Of a DNA stretch of 64,000 bases, positions 16,810 through 25,818 are shown piece by piece. The translations under genes and the position numbers were made by a program. Origin of the DNA: Clostridia bacterium (lineage in GTDB: Bacteria; Bacillota; Clostridia; Christensenellales; UBA1242). Within the stretch, counting starts at the first letter, position 1; each line of letters starts with the position of its first letter. Location: positions 1 to 64,000 of the forward strand of contig JAFUSR010000003.1 in the NCBI GenBank assembly GCA_017467585.1, written 5' to 3'. The notes below the pieces were generated by a model, which worked only from the letters and a program-made list of their open reading frames with translations, was not told where the DNA came from and made no database searches.

Positions 16810-18369
16810 ATGAAAAATGGATTATACAAGGGTGCGCTTTTATTAACTGTTTGTGCGCTGGTCGGAAAGCTTGTCGGTGCATTTTATCGAATTCCTTTTG
16901 CTATGATAGTTGGTGGCGAAGGGGTTGGCCTTTATCAACTTGTATATCCACTTTATGCGCTTATGTTAACCATAAGCACGAGTGGCCTGCCGAGTAGTAT
17001 AAGCAAACTTTTGAGTCAAAGCTATGCGGCTGGAGAGCATGGACTTGCGAAACGATATTTTAGATATTCACTTGCAATAATTATTACATTGTCTTCAATT
17101 GCTTTTGTTTTAGTTTTGTCACTGTCTGGCGTGCTAGCAGAGTGGCAGGGAAACCCTGACGCTAGTCTGTGCTACGCCGTGATAAGTCCGGCACTGGTTT
17201 TTGCAGGAGTTGTGGCAGGAATTCGTGGCTATTTTCAAGCTCAAGAAAATATGTTGCCGACTGCAATTTCTGGCCTTGTTGAGCAGATTGTTAAAGTTGC
17301 TGTAGGGCTTTTGCTTGCATTTATGTTAAAAGACTATGGAATTGTTTATGCAACAGCGGGCGCCATGCTGGGGGTGACGGCAAGCGAACTTGTTGCTAGC
17401 ATTTATATGATTATCTCTCTTAAAGTTTTTCAAAAAAAGAGGCCGACAATTCTTCTGCAAGAAAGTGAGCATTATTCGCGCAAACAAATTGTGTCTAACA
17501 TTTTGAAGATAAGCGTGCCAATAGCTTTTGGCGGTTTAATTATGCCAATCACACTTATTGTTGATAGCACACTAATTGTTAAAATTCTCTCAAGCACAAT
17601 GGACGTTTCGAGGGCAACAATGCTGTTTGGATTGCAAAGTGGTGTGGTTGGTTCACTTGTTAATTTGCCTGTGGTGGCAAGCATTGCGGTTCAGACTGTG
17701 GTTTTGCCAAGGCTGACTAGGGAAAAAACGCAAAAAAATGCAAAAGATGCGCAAAAAACAATAAAAAATGCGCTATTTTTTACGCTAATAATAACAATTC
17801 CATGCGCTTTTTGCTATTATTTTTTCTCAAACAACATAATCAATTTGTTATATAGCAAGTCATTTAATGCAGAGCAAATTGAAATTGCGAGCAGGCTTCT
17901 TAGGTTTGGAAGTTTAAACATAATAATGCTTTCGCTTGCGCAAGTAACAGCTGGAATACTTCAGGGGCTCGGAAAAGTTAAAATTCCGGTTTTTAGCATG
18001 CTTATTGCAAGCATTGTGAAAGTTATCAGCGTTTATCTGCTAGTTAACAATGCAAACATCGGAATATACGGTGCTGAAATTTCTGATGTCATTTGCTATT
18101 TGCTTGTGAGCGTGATTAATTTGTTTGTTATTCACAAAAGTGTCAAATTTAATGCGGCAAAAGAATTAATTGAGGTTGCTATTGTTTCGGTTATTGTGGC
18201 TCTCGCCAGTTATTTCAGCAAAAGTTTGCTGTCAAATGTTTTGTCAAGTTCGCTTGTGTTGCTAGTTGGTGGATCAGCAACTGTTTTAATTTATTTTGTA
18301 ACATTGACTGCAGTTATAAAATTAAATAGGCACAAAAATGCGGATGCAATAGAGGTAAATTTTAAATGA
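16810..18369 (+). CDS. SpoVB/MurJ-like polysaccharide flippase (MOP superfamily)
   Basis: A 519-residue protein with about 14 hydrophobic segments; the N-terminus (LLLTVCALVGKLVGAFYRIPFAMIVGGEGVGLYQ) and TSGLPSSISKL are typical of the SpoVB group of the MurJ/Wzx superfamily, which flips lipid-linked cell-wall or spore-cortex precursors. Length is normal. No Shine-Dalgarno site is seen; a TACTAT box ends 4 nt before the ATG, so it may be leaderless too. A role in spore cortex is inferred from the family only, and several such paralogues exist per genome. Confidence 0.88.
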   Translation: MKNGLYKGALLLTVCALVGKLVGAFYRIPFAMIVGGEGVGLYQLVYPLYALMLTISTSGLPSSISKLLSQSYAAGEHGLAKRYFRYSLAIIITLSSIAFVLVLSLSGVLAEWQGNPDASLCYAVISPALVFAGVVAGIRGYFQAQENMLPTAISGLVEQIVKVAVGLLLAFMLKDYGIVYATAGAMLGVTASELVASIYMIISLKVFQKKRPTILLQESEHYSRKQIVSNILKISVPIAFGGLIMPITLIVDSTLIVKILSSTMDVSRATMLFGLQSGVVGSLVNLPVVASIAVQTVVLPRLTREKTQKNAKDAQKTIKNALFFTLIITIPCAFCYYFFSNNIINLLYSKSFNAEQIEIASRLLRFGSLNIIMLSLAQVTAGILQGLGKVKIPVFSMLIASIVKVISVYLLVNNANIGIYGAEISDVICYLLVSVINLFVIHKSVKFNAAKELIEVAIVSVIVALASYFSKSLLSNVLSSSLVLLVGGSATVLIYFVTLTAVIKLNRHKNADAIEVNFK

Positions 18370-18432
18370 TTTCAATTTTTTTGCGGAATTATTTTATTTT
18401 TTTTGATTTATTTTTTTATTTGCTCAAAATAT

Positions 18433-18461
18433 TTGCAAAATAAGCGAAAAAATTATATAAT
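18433..18461 (+). promoter_or_regulatory. SigmaA promoter of dusB, predicted leaderless
   Basis: TTGCAA at 18433-18438, 17-nt spacer, TATAAT at 18456-18461, then TTAGCC and ATG at 18468: 6 nt between -10 and start codon, no Shine-Dalgarno. Confidence 0.85.
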
Positions 18462-18467
18462 TTAGCC

Positions 18468-19400
18468 ATGAAACCGTTTAAAATTGCTGATGTAGAAATT
18501 AAAAATAATGCCGTTCTTGCTCCAATGGCAGGCTTTTCAGATATGGCACTTCGAAAATTTGCTCACACTTACGGAGCAGGGCTGACTTACACTGAAATGG
18601 TGTCGGCCAAGGCTTTAGAATTTAACAACAAAAAGACAGAGGTTTTGCTTGAAACCGAAAGTGGAGACACTCCAGTTGCAGTTCAGCTCTTTGGTCATGA
18701 TCCTGATGTTATGGCAAAGGCATGCAGAAATCCGCTTCTTCAAAAGTTCGACATTGTTGATATTAACATGGGTTGTCCAACTCCCAAAATAACATCAAAT
18801 GGAGATGGCAGTGCACTACTTAACAATTTTGAACTTGCAGAAAAAATAATCAGGGCGTGTGTTGCGGCAACAAAAAAACCAATCACGGTTAAGTTTCGAA
18901 TTGGCAAAGATAAAAACCACATCGTTGCAGTTGAATTTGCAAAAATGTGTGAAAGAGCAGGTGCCAGTGCAATAACTGTTCATGGCAGAACAGTTGAACA
19001 GGGTTATTCAGGAGCAGTAAATTTAGACATAGTTAAAGATGTCGTAAACTCAGTATCGATTCCGGTTATTGCCAGTGGAGACTGCACAAGCCAAGAAACT
19101 TTTGAACATATTTTGTCTTACACTGGTTGTGCGGCAGTAATGATTGGAAGAGCAGCAATAGGCAGACCAGAAATTTTTGCAAATGTGCAAGGGATTAATC
19201 CAAAAATAGATAAAAAGCAACAAATTTTAGAACACGCTGCAATTTTAAGTAAATATTATCCAGAGCGTGCAGTTGTTCTCGCCATGAGGGGAATTGCACC
19301 ACAATATTTAAAGACAATTCCAAATGTCACCGACATAAAAATTGCTCTTTCAAAGATTCAGTCAATCGCCGAGTTAAAAGAGCTTTTGAAAAAATTCTAA
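18468..19400 (+). CDS. dusB: tRNA-dihydrouridine synthase (DusB-type)
   Basis: A 310-residue FMN-dependent enzyme reducing uridine in tRNA. APMAGFSD (18-25), the active-Cys motif NMGCPTPKITSNGDGSAL (Cys near 102), TVHGRT and the FMN phosphate site MIGRAAIGRP are all present. Monocistronic with a terminator. The predicted mRNA is leaderless. Confidence 0.95.
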   Translation: MKPFKIADVEIKNNAVLAPMAGFSDMALRKFAHTYGAGLTYTEMVSAKALEFNNKKTEVLLETESGDTPVAVQLFGHDPDVMAKACRNPLLQKFDIVDINMGCPTPKITSNGDGSALLNNFELAEKIIRACVAATKKPITVKFRIGKDKNHIVAVEFAKMCERAGASAITVHGRTVEQGYSGAVNLDIVKDVVNSVSIPVIASGDCTSQETFEHILSYTGCAAVMIGRAAIGRPEIFANVQGINPKIDKKQQILEHAAILSKYYPERAVVLAMRGIAPQYLKTIPNVTDIKIALSKIQSIAELKELLKKF

Positions 19401-19408
19401 AACTTAGT

Positions 19409-19440
19409 AAAAAAATCCACGTTTTGGCGTGGTTTTTCTG
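19409..19440 (+). terminator. Rho-independent terminator
   Basis: AAATCCACG, loop, CGTGGTTTTT. Confidence 0.8.
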
Positions 19441-19457
19441 TATTTACACTCATTTAT

Positions 19458-19487
19458 TTGACAAAAGCGTCAGGTTCAATATATAAT
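19458..19487 (+). promoter_or_regulatory. SigmaA promoter of pgk
   Basis: TTGACA at 19458-19463, 18-nt spacer, TATAAT at 19482-19487; transcript start near 19494. Confidence 0.85.
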
Positions 19488-19495
19488 ACCCATGT

Positions 19496-19513
19496 TATAC
19501 AACAAGTTGTATA
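19496..19513. promoter_or_regulatory. Perfect inverted repeat at the start of the pgk leader
   Basis: TATACAACAAGTTGTATA: 8-nt arms around AA, sitting at about +3 to +20 of the predicted pgk transcript. Either an operator for a dimeric repressor or a 5' hairpin; no T run follows, so it is not a terminator. Confidence 0.6.
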
Positions 19514-19539
19514 GCCTCAAAATTTAGGAAATTCTAGCT

Positions 19540-20730
19540 ATGAACAAAAGAACTTTTAAAGATATCGACGTCGCCGGCAAGCGTGTGCTTGTTCGCGTTG
19601 ACTATAACGTTCCATTTAACGAAGATGGCGAAATTTCAGACGACACCAGAATTCGCGGAACAATTCCAACACTCAACTATTTGCTTAAACAAAAGGCTAA
19701 AATAATTTTGTGTTCTCATCTTGGCAGACCAAAAGGAATGCAAAATCCAAAATTTTCGCTTGCACCGGTTGCGAAAAGACTATCTAACATTTTGGGTGTT
19801 CCTGTTAAAATGGCCAAAGATGCTGTTGGAGAGAGCGCAAAAACCTTAGTTGGCGAAATGCAACCAGGCGACATTGTTATGCTCGAAAACGTTAGATTTT
19901 ATGCTCAAGAAGAAGAAAACGACGATGATTTTGCAAAAGAACTTGCAAGTCTTGCCGATGTGTTTGTAAATGATGCGTTTGGAACAGCCCACAGAGCCCA
20001 TGCATCAACCGCTGGCGTTGCAAAATATTTGCCATCGGTTGCTGGCTTTTTAATGAGCAGCGAAATTATGGCGCTTGGCGACTATGTTGAAAACGCTGAA
20101 AAGCCATTTGTTCTTATTTTGGGTGGTGCAAAAGTGACCGACAAAATTGGGGTTATATCTGCGCTGCTTCCAAAAGTTAACACCGTTTTAATTGGTGGAG
20201 CAATGGCCAACACATTTATTGCTTGCAATGGTGGAAAACTTGGCTATAGCCGCTTTGAAAAAGACAAACTAGAAGTTGCAAAAAAGATATTAGACGAGGC
20301 CGAAAGACTCAATGTTAAAGTTCTTTTGCCTATCGATGTTGTTGCAAGCACAGAATTTGCAGAAAACGCTCCATGCAAGCGCATGAAAGCTGATGACATT
20401 CGCGATGGCTATCAGGCAATGGATATTGGTCCAAAAACATGCAGGCTGTTTGCAAAAGAAATTAAACATGCAAAAACAATTGTTTGGAACGGACCAATGG
20501 GCGTGTTTGAATTTAAAAAGTTTCAAAAGGGAACAAGGGCAGTTGCAAAGGCAGTGGCCAAAGCTAATTGTGTTTCAATTGTTGGCGGTGGCGACAGTGC
20601 ATCTGCCATCAACTCAATGGGATACGCCGGAAAAATCACTCACATTTCAACCGGTGGTGGAGCATCTCTTAAATTTTTGGAAGGTGCAAACTTGCCAGGA
20701 ATTTCTATGCTCTTAGATAAAGATAAATAA
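19540..20730 (+). CDS. pgk: Phosphoglycerate kinase
   Basis: A 396-residue glycolytic enzyme making ATP from 1,3-bisphosphoglycerate. The N-terminal RVDYNVPF, SHLGRP (about 59-64) and the C-terminal GGGDSASA nucleotide-binding loop are conserved; length is standard. Unusually it is not in a gap-pgk-tpi-eno cluster but stands alone with its own promoter and an operator-like repeat in its leader. TAGGAA is the ribosome binding site. Confidence 0.98.
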   Translation: MNKRTFKDIDVAGKRVLVRVDYNVPFNEDGEISDDTRIRGTIPTLNYLLKQKAKIILCSHLGRPKGMQNPKFSLAPVAKRLSNILGVPVKMAKDAVGESAKTLVGEMQPGDIVMLENVRFYAQEEENDDDFAKELASLADVFVNDAFGTAHRAHASTAGVAKYLPSVAGFLMSSEIMALGDYVENAEKPFVLILGGAKVTDKIGVISALLPKVNTVLIGGAMANTFIACNGGKLGYSRFEKDKLEVAKKILDEAERLNVKVLLPIDVVASTEFAENAPCKRMKADDIRDGYQAMDIGPKTCRLFAKEIKHAKTIVWNGPMGVFEFKKFQKGTRAVAKAVAKANCVSIVGGGDSASAINSMGYAGKITHISTGGGASLKFLEGANLPGISMLLDKDK

Positions 20731-20737
20731 TTTGCTA

Positions 20738-20766
20738 TTGACACAACTCTTGGCAAATGCTAAAAT
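20738..20766 (+). promoter_or_regulatory. SigmaA promoter
   Basis: TTGACA at 20738-20743, 17-nt spacer, TAAAAT at 20761-20766; AGGAGA before the ATG at 20785. Confidence 0.8.
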
Positions 20767-20784
20767 AGTGGCAGGAGAATTAAC

Positions 20785-21009
20785 ATGAATTTTAATTCAA
20801 TGCTTTATCTCTTAGAGCAGACTGCTCAAGAAAAGCAACTCACAATTTTATATGTCAGCCTGTTCGTTTTGGTTATTGGCATGCTGGTTTTAGATTCGCT
20901 TGCCATGAACAAATGGGGCTCGAAAAAAGTAAAAATTTTGTTGTTCGTTATTTTGGCTGTTGTTTTGGTCGCTTTAATCTTGCTTGTTGTAACAAAATTT
21001 GCACGATAA
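20785..21009 (+). CDS. Small two-helix membrane protein, unknown
   Basis: A 74-residue protein with two hydrophobic segments (about 20-39 and 50-71) separated by a KWGSKKVK turn. Good CAGGAGA site. Own promoter. Lies just before secG; no family recognised. Confidence 0.7.
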   Translation: MNFNSMLYLLEQTAQEKQLTILYVSLFVLVIGMLVLDSLAMNKWGSKKVKILLFVILAVVLVALILLVVTKFAR

Positions 21010-21013
21010 TCAC

Positions 21014-21043
21014 TTGATTTTAAAACAATTGCTATGATATAAT
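21014..21043 (+). promoter_or_regulatory. SigmaA promoter of secG
   Basis: TTGATT at 21014-21019, 18-nt spacer, TATAAT at 21038-21043; GGAGG before the ATG. Confidence 0.75.
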
Positions 21044-21064
21044 CACTTATGTTTTGGAGGAAAT

Positions 21065-21391
21065 ATGAATTACTTTAATAACTTGTCAAACTTAGTTGCT
21101 GCAGCAGGAGAAGTTCCTGAGTGGGTTGCTAACAGCTTTCCAACAATAAAAACAGTTCTTGCAATCATCATCACATTATGTTCGTTATTCATGATTGTTG
21201 CTGTAATTTCTCAAAAATCAGAATCTAATGGTTCTTCTGCAATCACAGGAAAAGCTGACACATATTATAACAGAAACAAAAACACATCACTTCAAGGAAC
21301 AATCAAAAAATTAATTATGATTGTTGCAATTGTTATTTTGGTTTTAAGCATTGCATTCTTGGTTTTAAACACAATTTACCCAGCGCAATAA
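21065..21391 (+). CDS. secG: Preprotein translocase subunit SecG
   Basis: A 108-residue protein with two membrane segments (about 27-47 and 84-104) and, between them, QKSESNGSSAITGKADTYY, matching the Q-S-GLSG-IGG loop of SecG. It carries an extra 25 or so residues at the N-terminus compared with most SecG. It stabilises the SecYEG export channel. Here it is not followed by rnr, its usual neighbour in Firmicutes. Confidence 0.85.
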   Translation: MNYFNNLSNLVAAAGEVPEWVANSFPTIKTVLAIIITLCSLFMIVAVISQKSESNGSSAITGKADTYYNRNKNTSLQGTIKKLIMIVAIVILVLSIAFLVLNTIYPAQ

Positions 21392-21395
21392 AAAA

Positions 21396-21430
21396 ACAAA
21401 AAAACCAGCTTCCAGCTGGTCTTTTTTATA
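21396..21430. terminator. Bidirectional Rho-independent terminator
   Basis: ACCAGCT / AGCTGGT stem with A run and T run on either side, between convergent secG and the minus-strand gene. Confidence 0.85.
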
Positions 21431-21445
21431 CCTTTTTTGGCATAA

Positions 21446-21673
21446 TTACATGTTGTTTGTGTCTTTATATCTGCCAAACAATTTGGTTCTTCTTATGCAA
21501 AGTTGAATAAGAAGCCAAATTCCTGCAAGTCCAACAATGGCATAGAGAATTCTGGTGAAAACCCCAATCCCAAAAATCCATGTGAGAATGTTAAAACTAA
21601 ACACACCCACACAAAACCAGTTGATGCAGCCCAAAATGGCAACACAAAGAGCAATGATATTTGCAATAATCAT
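21446..21673 (-). CDS. DUF378 family membrane protein (YuzA-like)
   Basis: A 75-residue protein with two hydrophobic segments (2-20 with ALCVAILGCINW, and about 40-60) and a basic C-terminal tail. The INW...G pattern and RILYAIVGLAGIW are typical of DUF378, a small membrane protein family of unknown role. AAGGAG site 8 nt before the ATG; divergent from pepF. Confidence 0.8.
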   Translation of the reverse strand: MIIANIIALCVAILGCINWFCVGVFSFNILTWIFGIGVFTRILYAIVGLAGIWLLIQLCIRRTKLFGRYKDTNNM

Positions 21674-21738
21674 AATCTTTCACTCCTTGCAACTAGTATT
21701 TGCAAGAAATAAGAGAATATTCATAAATAGGAGAAAAC

Positions 21739-23481
21739 ATGGAATATAGTTGGAATTTGTCGCAGATTTTCGAGTCGGAACAAGCTTTTGAAAAAGCATT
21801 TGATGAATTTAAAAAAGATTCACAACAAATAATGAATTTTAAGGGCAAACTAAACAACCCAAAGGACGTTTATAATTATCTTAAATTAGATGAAAGACTA
21901 TCGCTTGTTGCAGACAAACTTGGTTCATATTTATATTTGCGCAAAAGTTTAAACGGCAAAGATGTTTGGGCTTTAACAAAAATGTCTGAACTTGAAAATT
22001 TCGACTCAGAATTTAGCAAAAATACAATTTTTGTTGGTCAAGAACTTAAAAAGAACAAAACAGAAGAGCTTTTAAAGTGGAAAAATTTGCCCGAGTTTGC
22101 TGACTACGACATTTGGTTAGATGATTTAATTAAGAGCAAAAAGCACAACATTGCTGCAACTCAAGAAAAATTGATGATTGGGGCAAGCGACGCATATGCT
22201 GCGAGCAAACTTTTTGATGTTCTCGACAATGTTGAACTAAAATTTGGAAAAATTAGAGACGAAAATGGAAAATCCGTTGTTCTGACTCAAGGAAATTATG
22301 CGAAATATTCAAGAAGCACCAACAGAGAAGTTAGAAAGCAAGTTTCAAAAAAATTAAATAACGCTTATGGCGCGCTCAATCAGACAATTGCCACAAACTA
22401 TATCAGCCACCTCAAGTTTGTTGACTTTTTTGCAAAAACCTATAAATATAAAAGCACTCTTGCAAGAAAACTAGAAGCCAGTGATTTGCCAGCAAATTTG
22501 CCACAAAACGTCGTTGCAAACATCAACAAATTTTTGCCACTGCTGCACTCATATTATGCTTGGCGAAAAAAATATATGCGCTTAGACAAAATGTATGGCT
22601 ACGACTTAAGTTGTCCTATTGTTGAGTCGGCAGACAATCAATATTCTCTTGAAGACGGAACCAAAATCATCAAAAAGGCACTTTTGCCTCTTGGCGAAGA
22701 CTATGTTGAAAATTTAGATGTGGCAATAAAAGATCATTGGTTCGACACACGAATTTTGCCAGCAAAAGAGAGTGGTGGATATTGTTTAGATGTGTATGAT
22801 GTTCATCCATTTATTTTGACAAATTTCAACGGCACAAAAGACTGCGTAAGCACCATAGCTCACGAGTTCGGACATGCTATGCACAATTATTACACCAATA
22901 AATCGCAGCCATTTTCAAAGGCAGGTTTTGACATTTTTGTCGCCGAAATAGCAAGCACAGTCAACGAAGTTTTGCTTGCGAGATACATGATTGATCACTC
23001 AAAAACAAAACAGGAGAAAGTGTCTAACATTGTAAGCTTTTTAACCACATTTATTGGCACGGTGTTCACACAGTCAAGATATACAGAGTTTGAACTTTTT
23101 GTTCACGAAAAAATAGACAAAAATCAACCTCTAACACACGAAGAAATGAATGAGTTTTATAAGGGAATTATTAACAAATATAACGGTCAAAGTGTAGAGA
23201 AGACAAAAAGTGGCATAAGTTGGTCAATGATTCCTCACTTTTATAGCGACTTTTATGTGTTTAAATATGTAACCGGATTTATTTCGGCTTGTGCAATTGC
23301 CGAAAAATTGCTTTCAGACAAAAACTACTATAAAACTTATCGTAAATTTCTTTCTGGGGGTTCAAGCAAAAAACCATGCGATTTGCTTAAAGATGCTGGG
23401 GTTGACATTTTAAACTACAAGACTTATGAAAGTGCATTTAAAATGTTCGAACAATATTTAAATATTTTAAAAGAAGACTAA
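21739..23481 (+). CDS. pepF: Oligoendopeptidase F (M3B)
   Basis: A 580-residue cytosolic zinc peptidase that cleaves short peptides. The zinc site HEFGHAMHN (near residue 376) is intact, with the third ligand Glu in VAEIASTVNE about 25 residues on. Length is slightly under the usual 600. AGGAGA site before the ATG. Own terminator. Confidence 0.95.
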   Translation: MEYSWNLSQIFESEQAFEKAFDEFKKDSQQIMNFKGKLNNPKDVYNYLKLDERLSLVADKLGSYLYLRKSLNGKDVWALTKMSELENFDSEFSKNTIFVGQELKKNKTEELLKWKNLPEFADYDIWLDDLIKSKKHNIAATQEKLMIGASDAYAASKLFDVLDNVELKFGKIRDENGKSVVLTQGNYAKYSRSTNREVRKQVSKKLNNAYGALNQTIATNYISHLKFVDFFAKTYKYKSTLARKLEASDLPANLPQNVVANINKFLPLLHSYYAWRKKYMRLDKMYGYDLSCPIVESADNQYSLEDGTKIIKKALLPLGEDYVENLDVAIKDHWFDTRILPAKESGGYCLDVYDVHPFILTNFNGTKDCVSTIAHEFGHAMHNYYTNKSQPFSKAGFDIFVAEIASTVNEVLLARYMIDHSKTKQEKVSNIVSFLTTFIGTVFTQSRYTEFELFVHEKIDKNQPLTHEEMNEFYKGIINKYNGQSVEKTKSGISWSMIPHFYSDFYVFKYVTGFISACAIAEKLLSDKNYYKTYRKFLSGGSSKKPCDLLKDAGVDILNYKTYESAFKMFEQYLNILKED

Positions 23482-23500
23482 AAAGTCTTCTTTTTTTGTG
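23470..23500 (+). terminator. Rho-independent terminator overlapping the pepF stop
   Basis: AAGAAGACT / AGTCTTCTT stem; the 5' arm is the end of pepF coding sequence, then a T run. Confidence 0.85.
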
Positions 23501-23525
23501 GTTTTTTGCTAATGGTCGTTTTTTG

Positions 23526-23554
23526 TTGAAATAAAAACCAAATAGTGCTATAAT
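23526..23554 (+). promoter_or_regulatory. SigmaA promoter of trkH, predicted leaderless
   Basis: TTGAAA at 23526-23531, 17-nt spacer, TATAAT at 23549-23554, GCTTCT, ATG at 23561: 6-nt gap and no Shine-Dalgarno. Confidence 0.85.
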
Positions 23555-23560
23555 GCTTCT

Positions 23561-24934
23561 ATGAAATATAGAAAGGCTAGATTGAATGCACCACTTAAAG
23601 TAATAACAAGTTTTGTTGTTTTGATTCTTGTTGGTTCGCTCCTGTTGAGCTTGCCAATTGCATCAAAAGACGGAACTTGGCTACCTTATATCGATGCACT
23701 ATTTACAAGCACAAGCGCCGTTTGTGTAACTGGGCTGGTTGTGGTTGACACAGCTGTTCATTTTTCACTTTTTGGTCAAATTGTTATAATGCTTTTGATT
23801 CAAATAGGTGGAATCGGCTTTATTTCGCTGTCTGCATTATTTATGCTTGCAGCTGGCAAACGCCTGAGTTACAAAAACCGTGTTATGCTTCAAGAGAGTT
23901 TAAATCAAGACACATCTCAAGGCATGGTTGTTTTAATCAAAAAAATTGCCATTATTGTGTTCATTATTGAAGGAATTGGCTTCGTTTGTCTGCTTCCTAG
24001 CATGATAATTTCATATGGCTGGGGCGGAGGAGTGTTCAATGCGCTGTTTTTGTCCATCTCTGCATTCTGTAACGCTGGGTTTGATGTTCTTGGCACAGTT
24101 GGAATGGAATTTACAAACCTTGCGCCATTTGCAAAAGCCGCATATGTTTTGCTTCCTATAATGTTTTTGATTGTGCTTGGTGGAATTGGCTATGCAACAA
24201 TTGTTGAAATTGCTGGCAAGTTTAAAAAAGACAAAGCAAAAGGCTTAACCTCTCAAACAAAAATAATTTTGGGAGTAACTGGATTTTTGATTGTTGGTGG
24301 AACAATTTTGTTTGCAATTTTTGAGTGGAACAACCCACTTACAATCGGAAACATGTCGGTCTTCGACAAAATAATAAACTGCTTGTTTCAAAGCGTTGCC
24401 CCAAGAACTGCGGGCTTTTCAACGTTTAGTCAGGCAAACCTTACGTCTTCGAGCAAAGTTATAACCGACATTTTGATGTTCATCGGAGGAAGCCCTGGCT
24501 CTATTGCTGGCGGTGTTAAAACAACAACCGTGTTTGTCTTGTTTGTAGCAGCATTTAGGTCTGCAGGAGAACATGGCGACGTAATTATCAATCGCAAGAG
24601 AATTAAAAACCAAACAATTTTGAAGGCTCTTCGAATTGTTGCTCTTGCAATAATTTTAACTGCAATTGCAACAATATCTCTTTGCCTGATTGAAAAAGAT
24701 AATCCACTTGCAACATCTGGAACAATAATTTTTGAGGTCATTTCAGCAATAAGCACAGTTGGGCTTTCGCTTGGGCTAACCCCAACGCTTGCAATTTCCT
24801 CTAAAATAATTTTGATTATTTTGATGTTTGTTGGAAGAGTTGGAACAATAACAATTGCATATGCAATTCAAAAGAAATCGCCAGACGCACACGGCGAAAT
24901 AGAATATGGCGACAGTCAAATAACTGTTGGTTAA
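23561..24934 (+). CDS. TrkH/KtrB family potassium uptake channel subunit
   Basis: A 457-residue membrane protein with four pseudo-repeats of M1-P-M2. Selectivity-loop sequences are visible: TSTSAVCVTGL (about 47-57), SISAFCNAGFD, SVAPRTAGFSTF and SAISTVGLSLGL. The size (about 457) fits KtrB of Gram-positives. The downstream RCK protein, 10 nt away, is its regulatory partner. Predicted leaderless mRNA. Confidence 0.93.
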   Translation: MKYRKARLNAPLKVITSFVVLILVGSLLLSLPIASKDGTWLPYIDALFTSTSAVCVTGLVVVDTAVHFSLFGQIVIMLLIQIGGIGFISLSALFMLAAGKRLSYKNRVMLQESLNQDTSQGMVVLIKKIAIIVFIIEGIGFVCLLPSMIISYGWGGGVFNALFLSISAFCNAGFDVLGTVGMEFTNLAPFAKAAYVLLPIMFLIVLGGIGYATIVEIAGKFKKDKAKGLTSQTKIILGVTGFLIVGGTILFAIFEWNNPLTIGNMSVFDKIINCLFQSVAPRTAGFSTFSQANLTSSSKVITDILMFIGGSPGSIAGGVKTTTVFVLFVAAFRSAGEHGDVIINRKRIKNQTILKALRIVALAIILTAIATISLCLIEKDNPLATSGTIIFEVISAISTVGLSLGLTPTLAISSKIILIILMFVGRVGTITIAYAIQKKSPDAHGEIEYGDSQITVG

Positions 24935-24944
24935 GGAGAAAAAT

Positions 24945-25751
24945 ATGAAAAAAGAAGAAAAACAATTGGAAAACAACGAGGCTGTTGTAGACAAAATTAA
25001 GAACAAGGCCGAAAAAAATAGCAAAGATGCAGCCGTTAAACTCAAAAAGAAAATGGATGGTTTTTGCGTTATCGGTCTTGGACGATTTGGCAGAACCGTT
25101 GCGCTTGCGCTTTCAAACGAGGGTCACGAGGTTTTGGCAATAGATAACAACGAAAAAAATGTTCACTCAATTGAAAAATATGTCGAGGGAACGGCAATTG
25201 CCGATTCAACTGCGCCAGAAGTTTTGCATAATTTGGGTGTTCAAAATTTTGATTGTGTTGTTATTTGTATTGGTCAAGATTTGCAGGCGAGTGTTGTCAC
25301 AACTCTGATTTGCAAAAAACTTGGTGTTAAGCTTATTGTTGCAAGAGCAAGCACAGAAGAACAGAAAGAGATTCTTGAGAGGGTTGGTGCCGACGTTGTT
25401 GTGTTCCCAGAAGACTACACGGCTCACAAGGTTGCTAAAATGCTTTCTAACCCAAGCATGAACGATGTTATTAGCTTAACAGAAAAGTTTAAGATTGTAG
25501 AAATGGCAACACCAGACGATTGGACAGACAAATCACTTTTGGAACTTGACACCAGAAAAAAATTCCACATAACAATAATTGTTATAAAGCGCCAAGACTT
25601 TATCATTTATCCAGAGCCAGAAACCGAACTGAAAAAGGGAGACACACTTATTGTCGCTGGCGATAAGAAAAAACTCGCCGAACTTAGCGGAAAGTCTAGT
25701 GATGTTATTGACGTTCTTCATGCTCTTTCAAGTGGCTTAAGATTTGATTAA
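24945..25751 (+). CDS. TrkA/KtrA-type RCK regulatory subunit
   Basis: A 268-residue cytosolic protein: a charged Lys/Glu-rich N-terminal extension (1-40), an RCK-N Rossmann domain starting at FCVIGLGRFG (nucleotide-binding GxGxFG), then RCK-C (about 175-260). It gates the channel encoded just upstream by binding nucleotide. The start is fixed by TAAGGAGA; an in-frame codon at 24927 overlaps the trkH stop and is not used. The extension is absent from typical KtrA (about 220 residues). Confidence 0.93.
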   Translation: MKKEEKQLENNEAVVDKIKNKAEKNSKDAAVKLKKKMDGFCVIGLGRFGRTVALALSNEGHEVLAIDNNEKNVHSIEKYVEGTAIADSTAPEVLHNLGVQNFDCVVICIGQDLQASVVTTLICKKLGVKLIVARASTEEQKEILERVGADVVVFPEDYTAHKVAKMLSNPSMNDVISLTEKFKIVEMATPDDWTDKSLLELDTRKKFHITIIVIKRQDFIIYPEPETELKKGDTLIVAGDKKKLAELSGKSSDVIDVLHALSSGLRFD

Positions 25752-25756
25752 AAATA

Positions 25757-25784
25757 GAAAAAGCAGGCAATAGCCTGTTTTTTT
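25757..25784 (+). terminator. Rho-independent terminator
   Basis: AGCAGGC / GCCTGTT stem and T run. Confidence 0.85.
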
Positions 25785-25812
25785 AACGCAGAAAATTTGT
25801 GACGCATATATT
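25783..25812 (+). promoter_or_regulatory. SigmaA-like promoter of murC, predicted leaderless
   Basis: TTAACG at 25783-25788, 18-nt spacer, TATATT at 25807-25812, ATTAGC, ATG at 25819: 6-nt gap and no Shine-Dalgarno. The -35 begins in the T tract of the preceding terminator. Confidence 0.65.
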
Positions 25813-25818
25813 ATTAGC

